A DNA stretch of 64,000 bases from Martelella mediterranea DSM 17316 (GTDB taxonomy: Bacteria > Pseudomonadota > Alphaproteobacteria > Rhizobiales > Rhizobiaceae), in contig NZ_CP020330.1 of NCBI RefSeq assembly GCF_002043005.1, positions 2,870,001 to 2,934,000 of the forward strand, in the 5' to 3' direction. Shown here piece by piece: positions 36,155 through 43,050 of this stretch (its first letter is position 1; each line of letters opens with the position of its first letter). Under the pieces are notes generated by a model. The model was given only the letters and a program-made list of their open reading frames with translations, did no database searches and was not told the origin of the DNA. A program made the position numbers and the translations under genes.

Positions 36155-36969
36155 GCGTAAAGAACGATATCGACGACAAGCCGCAGCCGCTTGTCGAGCA
36201 TCTGATCGAGCTCAGAAAGCGCCTTGTCTGGTCTCTGGTGGCTTTTTTCCTTGGCTTTCTGCTCTGTTTCGCCTTCGCCAAGGATCTCTTCAACATTCTG
36301 GTTCTGCCCTATAAATGGGCGGTGATCTGGTCCGGACATGATCCGGAGAAGATGCAGCTCATTTATACCGCGCCGCAGGAATTCTTCTTCACCCAGATCA
36401 AGATATCGTTGTTTGGCGGCCTGCTTCTGGCGTTTCCGGTGATCGCCTTCCAGGTCTACAGTTTTGTTGCGCCCGGTCTTTACCGGAACGAGCGTTCGGC
36501 CTTTCTGCCGTTCCTGGTCGCATCGCCGATCCTGTTCATCCTTGGCGGCGCCATCGTCTATTTCTTCCTGATCCCGGTGGTCATGCTGTTCTTCCTTGGC
36601 ATGCAGCAATCCGCGGGAGAGGGGGAGGTGGCGATCTCGCTGCTGCCGAAGGTTTCGGAATATCTCAGTCTGATCATGTCGCTGGTGCTGGCCTTTGGTC
36701 TGGTTTTCCAGCTTCCGGTGGTCACCACGCTGATGGCGCGCGTCGGACTTGTCTCGTCGCAATGGCTTGCCAAGCAGCGCAAATTCGCGATCGTGATCGC
36801 CTTCATCATCGCCGCCATCCTGACCCCGCCCGATCCGCTCTCGCAGCTCGGTCTGGCGCTGCCGACCGTGCTTCTCTACGAGGTCGCGATCTATGCGGCG
36901 CGGATTGTCGAGCGCAAGCGCGTCGAAGCGGCGGAGGAAGACAGCGCTTCGGAAGAGGACGAGGCTTAA
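36151..36969 (+). CDS. tatC: Twin-arginine translocase subunit TatC
   Basis: A 272-residue six-span membrane protein and core of the Tat receptor. Motifs: PLVEHLIELRKRLVWSLVAF, and the signal-binding Glu region before FFTQIKISLFGGLLLAFPVIAFQVY. The C-terminal tail is acidic (AAEEDSASEEDEA). In many rhizobia serS and surE follow tatC; here a peptide-export island follows instead. Confidence 0.95.
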   Translation: MSVKNDIDDKPQPLVEHLIELRKRLVWSLVAFFLGFLLCFAFAKDLFNILVLPYKWAVIWSGHDPEKMQLIYTAPQEFFFTQIKISLFGGLLLAFPVIAFQVYSFVAPGLYRNERSAFLPFLVASPILFILGGAIVYFFLIPVVMLFFLGMQQSAGEGEVAISLLPKVSEYLSLIMSLVLAFGLVFQLPVVTTLMARVGLVSSQWLAKQRKFAIVIAFIIAAILTPPDPLSQLGLALPTVLLYEVAIYAARIVERKRVEAAEEDSASEEDEA

Positions 36970-37517
36970 GACACCTCGGACAGAGGGTGAGCCCGCGCCG
37001 CGGGCCGTCCCGTCCCCCTTTTTGGTTACATCCCTTCGAAGGAAAGAGTCCCCTCTGTTGCACCAGCGTTGGGAGCATTGCCGTCTTTGGCGGGGGCTAT
37101 CGCAATTCATTATCGTGCAGCGTCGCAGAGCCCGCTTTATCTCGGCGGTCGGGATGGCGGCAGCGTGCCTCCTCGACGCAGACCTCTTTCAACGCCATGG
37201 AGCGAAGGCATTTACCCATCGTGCCTGATCATCTCAAGATTGCGCTATCATAGTTACTTTTAGTTACGTCTCGTAACGCAATATAACTAAGTAACAATGT
37301 TAAAATTCGTCAATAGTCCATTTTTTATTTGATATTTTTGACTTAGTATTATTTACTTCTCTTGGCGGGTATCCATTGGTTGTTCGATTGGAAGTCGTGA
37401 GTCTGGGTGACGATGACTGGCCGGCTTCGCGAATGTCGGACAGACTTCGCAGCCGGATGCCAAATCCGTGTCCGCTAGCTGTGGCCGTTTGAAAACTGAA
37501 TTCTATGGAGAGCAGAA
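36970..37517 (+). promoter_or_regulatory. Border and promoter region of the peptide-export locus
   Basis: No supported gene in these 548 bases. The first half has normal composition. From about 37235 to 37375 the DNA is strongly AT-rich, in sharp contrast to its surroundings, and contains the TAGTTAC cluster described separately. The AT-rich block is the likely promoter and the left edge of a transferred segment. GGAGA precedes the first peptide ATG. Confidence 0.55.
37251..37295 (+). promoter_or_regulatory. Phased TAGTTAC repeat cluster
   Basis: TAGTTAC occurs at 37251 and again at 37261, exactly ten bases apart. GTAAC follows at 37273 (a GTTAC-GTCTC-GTAAC palindrome with the second copy), TAACTA at 37284 and GTAAC at 37291. 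Direct repeats one helical turn apart are the usual pattern for OmpR/PhoB-family response regulators. It lies about 225 bases upstream of the first peptide gene. Confidence 0.5.
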
Positions 37518-37841
37518 ATGGCAAACGAGAACATCAAATCGCCGATGGGCGCAGATGAAGCTGAAATCAAGGAATTGGGCTCCGAGGAACTGCAGGCGGC
37601 TTCCGGCGGCTCGATGCTCATGCCCGGCATTGCCCTGCCCGATGGTTTGGCGAACGCTGTGGCAAATGGTGTCGAAGATGTTGGCGCGACGGTCAAGAAT
37701 GTAGTCGAAACTGGCGCCGCGGATGTCGCTAAAGCAGCGGATTGGGTTGGCGATGCGGCGTCCAAGGCCGGATCGGCGCTTGAGACCGGTGTCAAGGATG
37801 TCGCCAAGGGCATCTGGGACGCCTCTGCCGACTGGTGCTGA
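37518..37841 (+). CDS. Double-glycine leader peptide precursor 1 (bacteriocin-like)
   Basis: A 107-residue precursor. The leader has the class II/NHLM pattern ending in ELGSEELQAASGG, with Gly30-Gly31 as the predicted cut site. The 76-residue core contains three G-[VA]-x-D-V units (51-55, 66-70, 91-95) in amphipathic, Ala-rich helices and ends with Trp-Cys. The only Cys is the last residue. GGAGA lies seven bases before ATG 37518. The ABC transporter with C39 peptidase encoded at 40849 should cleave and export it. No known family match is claimed; activity is inferred. Confidence 0.82.
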   Translation: MANENIKSPMGADEAEIKELGSEELQAASGGSMLMPGIALPDGLANAVANGVEDVGATVKNVVETGAADVAKAADWVGDAASKAGSALETGVKDVAKGIWDASADWC

Positions 37842-38054
37842 TGAGATAAAGCAGACCATTGATAATTCCGTCACGCTTGCCGACATTCCATTAAGTCATT
37901 GGATTTGTTGGTATTTCTGTGGAGGATATCGGAGATTCAATCGCCGACCATGAGAAGAAAACCCAGTGGGCTTCTGATAGATCGCTGCGCGATGAACGAC
38001 GGCAAAGGCGATCACGTGGCAAGCAATGCGACACTTTTCTATGAAGGAGTTAGG

Positions 38055-38420
38055 ATGACAAACGAAGGTAAAAAACTGGCCGGTCCGGAGACCGACGATA
38101 CCGAGCTCCAGGAGCTCGGCCCGGAGAACCTCCAAAGTGTCTCTGGCGGAGGTTTTTTCGGTGATGCCTTGAGTGATCTTGAACAGGGTGCCGAAGATGT
38201 CGGTCATGCGGCTGCGACGGCGGGCAAATGGGTTAAGAACGAAGCCGAGAAGCATCCTTACGTTGCTGCTGGGATTGGGGCTGTTGGCATTGCGGCTGTC
38301 GGCGGCGTCGCATATTTGCTTGCAGACGCAGGCGAAGATGCGGCGGCCGACGTGGCGCTGAAGCCCAACGGACTTTCCTTTAAAGACAACATGCGCGATA
38401 TGTTCGACGAATCCGACTGA
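38055..38420 (+). CDS. Double-glycine leader peptide precursor 2 (glycine-zipper-like)
   Basis: A 121-residue precursor. The leader ends ELGPENLQSVSGG with Gly31-Gly32 at the predicted cut. The core of 89 residues starts GFFGDALSDLEQGAEDVG, then WVKNEAEKHP, then a hydrophobic helix (residues 70-90) with small residues every fourth position (Ala72, Ala76, Ala80, Gly84). The frame is open further upstream, but ATG 38055 has AAGGAG at the right distance. It aligns without gaps to precursor 3 from residue 31 to about 91. Probably membrane-active or self-assembling after export. Confidence 0.82.
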   Translation: MTNEGKKLAGPETDDTELQELGPENLQSVSGGGFFGDALSDLEQGAEDVGHAAATAGKWVKNEAEKHPYVAAGIGAVGIAAVGGVAYLLADAGEDAAADVALKPNGLSFKDNMRDMFDESD

Positions 38421-38745
38421 CCGCACAGCTGGTCGCGTTGGACCATCGTCGCCGAAGGGTAAGCCGACGAAGGTCGGAAATAGAGGGGTCCTAAGCTCGA
38501 AAAAATGGAACTAAGAAACTTGCTCAGGGAAATGAAGTATGTCGCCGGCGATGAGGTGTCCGAACAGGCTTTCAACAAGCTGACCGCCGTCGGTCCAAGC
38601 CATATAAGCCGGTGATTGCGTCGAGCGGTTTGAGTATCGCCGCTCCACGTCGGATGATGATCGAGGCCGGAAACGGGGTTGCGTGAAGAATGTCGGGTCG
38701 TGTGTTTCCTTTCTTAATAAATCCAATCTGACGGAAGGTTGTCTT
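38421..38745 (+). other. Spacer between precursors 2 and 3 with one doubtful 36-codon frame
   Basis: A frame from about 38505 to 38615 would encode 36 residues (MELRNLLREMKYVAGDEVSE...), without a leader motif or a good ribosome binding site. It could be a degenerate immunity or regulatory peptide, or chance. Nothing else is seen in these 325 bases. Confidence 0.3.
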
Positions 38746-39123
38746 ATGAAAGCTTCTGCAAACGGCATTTGTCCAGCCAAGTCGGACGAAACGAACATGG
38801 ATGAGCTCAATCAAGAGGAGCTGCAAGTCGTCGCTGGTGGCGGTGTCTTTGGCGATGTTTGGGACGGAATTAAAACAGGGGCGGACGATGTCGGTAGCGC
38901 CGCTTCTTCCGCATATAACTGGACCAAGAGCGAGGCTGAAGCGCATCCTGATATCGCCAAGGGGATCGCAATTGCGGGGTCGATGGCAGTAGGCGTCGCA
39001 GCAGGTGGCGCTATCGCTGAAGCGATTAGTGCTGGTGCGGAAGCCGATGCCGAGAAGGCGGGATTTTTAAGGGCGGCCAAGCGGGTCGCGGATGTCTTGA
39101 GGGATGATCCCGACTATGACTAA
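38746..39123 (+). CDS. Double-glycine leader peptide precursor 3 (glycine-zipper-like)
   Basis: A 125-residue precursor. The leader ends ELNQEELQVVAGG with Gly31-Gly32 at the cut, in register with precursor 2. The 93-residue core begins GVFGDVWDGIKTGADDVG, continues WTKSEAEAHP and has a small-residue helix with Gly73, Ala77, Ala81, Ala85, Ala89 and Gly83, Gly87, Ala91. GGAAGG precedes ATG 38746. One Cys is in the leader (Cys9); the core has none. It is a diverged tandem copy of precursor 2. Confidence 0.82.
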   Translation: MKASANGICPAKSDETNMDELNQEELQVVAGGGVFGDVWDGIKTGADDVGSAASSAYNWTKSEAEAHPDIAKGIAIAGSMAVGVAAGGAIAEAISAGAEADAEKAGFLRAAKRVADVLRDDPDYD

Positions 39124-39554
39124 ATCGCCACTCAGGTCGCCGGATTGGGCGACTTGGGCGAAAGCTGCTTACGGCTGAAGAAGCTCTTTTCTGAAAGAGA
39201 CGTTCCTCCAGTGAAAAGTGCCCAGGGGCGAATGGAGGGCCTGACTAGCGTAGACTTCCAGAATGGAAGTCGCCGGGAGCGACTTAATTGGCGATGGTGA
39301 AGACAGACGTTAAGGGCGACCATCCTGGTAGGTGACTAAAGATCTAACAAGCGGTACTGGGCTGCCAGCCAGCAAGACTCTAAAGATCGTTCTCGGCAGT
39401 TTTCTCGAACGCCAACATTCGCAGGAGCGGATCCCGCTCCGCGAGCGACGGATTAGTTCTGAACGCAGCGAAATGCAGGCTGGGCGGTTTTTCGGACGTG
39501 GAAATCGAGCACCGTAACATCGTGCTCCAAGAATATCGAAAGTGCGCCAAGTTC
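39124..39554 (+). other. Untranslated spacer between peptide genes and export genes
   Basis: These 431 bases hold no convincing gene. A frame starting at GTG 39332 (about 61 codons) has no family resemblance. GACTTCC-AGAAT-GGAAGTC near 39251-39270 is a perfect inverted repeat. The region may hide an immunity gene too short or atypical to recognise, or a second promoter for the exporter. Confidence 0.35.
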
Positions 39555-40832
39555 ATGTCCAATCCCGAAGAGCCCCGCAAGCAGGTCTATCGCGAATCCG
39601 CTCTCAAACATCTCCAGACCCCTGAAAGCACTGACAGTCTGATGCGTGTCGTCGGCCCGAGCGGCTGGGTCGTGGCGATCGCGATCGCGCTCGTCTTCTG
39701 CGGCGCGATCTACTGGAGCATTTTCGGCACGGTGACGACCTTTGTGCAGGGCAAGGGCATTCTCGGTCCGGCCTATGGCGAGACCCGCGACTTTGTGGCG
39801 ACCCATTCCGGCATATTGCGCTCGCTGCCGGTTCAACTCGGCGATACGGTCGAAAAGGGCGAGCTTCTGGCATCCATCGAAATCGTCTCCGTGGCCGAGG
39901 ACAAGCGCGAGGCAGAACGGACGCTGCGCTCGCTGAAGACAGAGCAGGACCTGCTGGAAACCTACTGGAACAACCTGCTGCCGCAACAGATGGCCGACCT
40001 CAAGCAGAAGGAAGAGGATCTGGAGCGCCAGATCGCGTGGGACGAGCAGCAGCTCGACAGCCGGAAGAAAATTCTGGAGGGCTTCGAACAGGCCAGCAGC
40101 GATGGCGCGATAACGCCGCTGAGGCTTGAACAGGCCCGGGACTCATTCATTGAGGCATCCGCAAATCTGGATGGGAACAAATTCGACAAGGAACAGCTCG
40201 CGGCCAAGCGGCTCGAGCTTGAAAACCAGAAGACCACGGCGTTTCAGGCGATGAGCGACCGGCTGCTGAAGGCCCAGGAAAACCTCGCCGATCTCGAAGA
40301 CACGCTCGATAGCGGCGGAAAGGTGTTGTCCGACATGTCCGGGCGGGTCATTGCGGTCGACGCCAGCATCGGCTCCTTTGTGCAGCCGGGATCCCCCATC
40401 GTGACGGTTCAGCCCGTCAACACCGATATCGAAGGGGTGTTTTTCGCCAACCCCCTGCACGGAAAGAAAGTCCTGGCGGGGATGGAAGTCAATGTTTCGC
40501 CATCCACCGTTGAGGCCTCCCGTTTCGGCACGATCCGCGGAAAGGTCGTCTGGGTCAGCGAAGACCCGCAAAGCGACACCGCCGTCGCGCGTCAGCTCGG
40601 CAACGAAACGCTGGCCAAGGCGCTTGCCGGCAGCGAACCCCCGATCGCCTTCGGCGTGCAACTGGAAAAGGACGCGGCCTCGCCCTCCGGATTGAAATGG
40701 ACTTCGGGGCACGGCCCGAACATGAAGGTCCGGACCGGCACGCTGGCCGATGCCGATGTCGCCGTGGAGCAGGTTCCGCCGATCGTTCTGGTGATACCCG
40801 CGATCCGCCGCGTCCTCGGTCTCGATCAATGA
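39555..40832 (+). CDS. NHLM-type secretion adaptor, HlyD-family membrane fusion protein
   Basis: A 425-residue periplasmic adaptor. A cytoplasmic head (ESALKHLQTPESTDSLMRVVGP) is followed by one membrane segment at about residues 37-58 (GWVVAIAIALVFCGAIYWS), a lipoyl/barrel-sandwich half, a long coiled coil (about 115-250, e.g. QMADLKQKEEDLERQI) and the second beta domain (SGRVIAVDASIGSFVQPGSP). It should link the two ABC transporters to an outer-membrane channel not encoded here. ATG 39555 is chosen over GTG 39498. Size and architecture match the NHLM_micro_HlyD family. Confidence 0.88.
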   Translation: MSNPEEPRKQVYRESALKHLQTPESTDSLMRVVGPSGWVVAIAIALVFCGAIYWSIFGTVTTFVQGKGILGPAYGETRDFVATHSGILRSLPVQLGDTVEKGELLASIEIVSVAEDKREAERTLRSLKTEQDLLETYWNNLLPQQMADLKQKEEDLERQIAWDEQQLDSRKKILEGFEQASSDGAITPLRLEQARDSFIEASANLDGNKFDKEQLAAKRLELENQKTTAFQAMSDRLLKAQENLADLEDTLDSGGKVLSDMSGRVIAVDASIGSFVQPGSPIVTVQPVNTDIEGVFFANPLHGKKVLAGMEVNVSPSTVEASRFGTIRGKVVWVSEDPQSDTAVARQLGNETLAKALAGSEPPIAFGVQLEKDAASPSGLKWTSGHGPNMKVRTGTLADADVAVEQVPPIVLVIPAIRRVLGLDQ

Positions 40833-40848
40833 CTGGCGGAGCGCGGGC

Positions 40849-43038
40849 ATGACGAAACGGTTTTCGGCGCTGAGACCGGGAAGGATCTTTCGCAACGCAA
40901 AAACGCCGACCATCCTGCAGATGGAGGCGGTCGAATGCGGGGCTGCCTGTCTTGCCATGGTGCTGGCCCATCACGGCCGATGGGTCGCCCTTGAAAGGAT
41001 GAGGCTCGAATGCGGCGTGTCGCGAAATGGCTCGAACGCCTGGAGCCTGATCGAGGCCGCCAGACGCTTCGGCTGCGAGGCAAAAGGCTTCAAGGTCGGA
41101 CTGGAGAGACTGCGCGAGGTAACGCTGCCTGCCATCATCTTCTGGCGCTTCAATCACTTCGTCGTGCTGGAAAAGATCGACCGCAAGGGCGCCCAGATCA
41201 ATGACCCGGCGCAGGGGCGCAGGCGCGTCGCCTGGTCGGAGATGGATAGGGATTTCACGGGCATCGTGGTGACCGTCGAGCCCGGGCCGGATTTTAAGAC
41301 CGGCGGCGAGAAGCCATCGGTCCTGCGCGAGTTGAGGCAGCTTTCGCGCGGCACGGCAGGACCCTTCGCCTTCATATTGCTGGTAACGCTCCTGATGGTC
41401 ATACCCGGCATCGTGATACCGGCGCTCAGCAAGATCTATGTCGATGGCTTCCTTGTCGGCGGACAGGAGGACTGGGTCCGGCCGCTGCTTGCGGCCTATG
41501 TCGTGGCCGGCGGGCTGAGCTTGCTTCTGAGCTGGCTGCAGAAGCATTACCTGATGCGGTTTTCGGCCAGGGTCAGCATCGACATGACGCGCAAGGTGCT
41601 GTGGCGGCTGCTGCACCTGCCCATGGACTTTTTCAGCCAGCGTTTTGCCGGGGATATTTCGAGCCGGCTCGGATCCGCCGGCCGGGTTGCGTCGATGATC
41701 TCCGGGCCGCTGGCGTTCAGCATCGTCGGCATGATCTCGGTTGTCGTCTATGGCGCTCTGATGTTTTCCTACAGTGTGCCGCTGGCCTCGCTCGTCGTCG
41801 CCATGGCCGTCATCAACCTGATCATGGCGCGGGTCGTCTGGCTGCGGCTTGAAAACGCGCGCCATCTTCTGGCCAAGAACGGGGCGGAGCAGGCCTCGGC
41901 GATCATGAGCGGCCTCTCGGCGATCGAGACGGTCAAGGCCGCCGGGCTCGAGGACGATCTGTTTTCCCGCTGGGGCGGCCTCCAGGCCCAGCTCGTCTCG
42001 CTGTCGCAGACCATCGGGCGGCAGAACAACCTGCTCGGCCTGCTGCCGGGGACCCTTTCAGCGTTGGGGCATATCGCGATTCTCAGCCTCGGCGCCCTGT
42101 TCGTTCTGGACGGTCGGCTGACCGTGGGCGACCTCGTCGCGTTTCAGGTTCTGGTCGGCAGTTTCACCGGGCCGATTTCGGGGCTCGTGGGACTGGGTTC
42201 GTCATTGCAGACCACGCAGGTCGACCTCAACCGTCTCGATGACGTCATCAATTACGGTTCCGCCGAGCCGGCAGGGGCCGCGGCGCGGCCGCAGGCCGCC
42301 ACCGCCGCGGTAAGGCTCGTCGGCAAGGTCGAGCTTCGCAATGTCACCTTCGGATACAGCCGGCTTGAAAAGCCGCTGCTCGACGATTTCTCGCTGCTGC
42401 TGCAGCCGGGCATGCGCATCGCGCTCGTCGGCGCCAGCGGCTCGGGAAAATCGACCGTCGGCAAGCTGGTTGCCGGGCTTTACCGGCCATGGCAGGGCGA
42501 AATTTTCTTCGATGACATCCCCCTGCAACAGATCGACCGTCTGACGCTGACCTCGTCGCTCGGCGTGGTCAGCCAGGATATCAATGTCTTCAGCGGGACA
42601 TTGCGGGACAATATCACGCTCTGGGATACATCGATCCCCGAACCTGCGATCAGCCGCGCGGTCGCCGATGCCTGCCTCGATCAATTGCCGCTGGTGCGCG
42701 AGCAGGGGATCGATGCCGCCTTGTCGGAAGCAGGGCGCAATCTCAGCGGCGGCGAACGCCAACGGCTCGAGATTGCCCGCGCTCTGGCGCGCGATCCGTC
42801 GGTGCTGATCATGGACGAGGCGACGTCGGCGCTCGACCCCGTCACCGAGCAGACCGTCGACATGAACCTTAGACGGCGCGGCTGCGCCTGCCTGATCGTC
42901 GCCCAGCGGCTCTCGACCATCCGCGACAGCGACGAGATCATCGTTCTCGATCAGGGCCGGATCGTCCAGCGCGGCACACATGATCGATTGATAGCTGAGC
43001 CGGACGGGCACTATGCCCGCCTTGTGGCCGCTCACTGA
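40849..43038 (+). CDS. NHLM bacteriocin-export ABC transporter with C39 leader peptidase
   Basis: A 729-residue fused transporter. Residues 1-140 are a C39 peptidase with Cys30 (QMEAVECGAAC), His103 (FNHFVVLEKI) and Asp119 (INDPAQGRR), so it can cut after double glycine. The middle has six membrane segments (ABC_membrane). The C-terminal ATPase has GASGSGKST, LSGGERQR and VLIMDEATSALD. It is the predicted processing-export unit for the three precursors. It starts 16 bases after the adaptor stop and 12 bases before the second transporter. Confidence 0.93.
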   Translation: MTKRFSALRPGRIFRNAKTPTILQMEAVECGAACLAMVLAHHGRWVALERMRLECGVSRNGSNAWSLIEAARRFGCEAKGFKVGLERLREVTLPAIIFWRFNHFVVLEKIDRKGAQINDPAQGRRRVAWSEMDRDFTGIVVTVEPGPDFKTGGEKPSVLRELRQLSRGTAGPFAFILLVTLLMVIPGIVIPALSKIYVDGFLVGGQEDWVRPLLAAYVVAGGLSLLLSWLQKHYLMRFSARVSIDMTRKVLWRLLHLPMDFFSQRFAGDISSRLGSAGRVASMISGPLAFSIVGMISVVVYGALMFSYSVPLASLVVAMAVINLIMARVVWLRLENARHLLAKNGAEQASAIMSGLSAIETVKAAGLEDDLFSRWGGLQAQLVSLSQTIGRQNNLLGLLPGTLSALGHIAILSLGALFVLDGRLTVGDLVAFQVLVGSFTGPISGLVGLGSSLQTTQVDLNRLDDVINYGSAEPAGAAARPQAATAAVRLVGKVELRNVTFGYSRLEKPLLDDFSLLLQPGMRIALVGASGSGKSTVGKLVAGLYRPWQGEIFFDDIPLQQIDRLTLTSSLGVVSQDINVFSGTLRDNITLWDTSIPEPAISRAVADACLDQLPLVREQGIDAALSEAGRNLSGGERQRLEIARALARDPSVLIMDEATSALDPVTEQTVDMNLRRRGCACLIVAQRLSTIRDSDEIIVLDQGRIVQRGTHDRLIAEPDGHYARLVAAH

Positions 43039-43050
43039 GAAGCAGACCGG

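Noticed and set aside
37899..38054. A longer version of precursor 2
   Set aside because: The 52 extra residues precede the leader motif and lack a ribosome binding site. ATG 38055 gives a leader of the same length as in precursors 1 and 3.
39332..39517. A GTG-started 61-codon frame before the HlyD gene
   Set aside because: Arg-rich, no leader motif, no similarity, weak initiation site; kept only as a remote immunity candidate.
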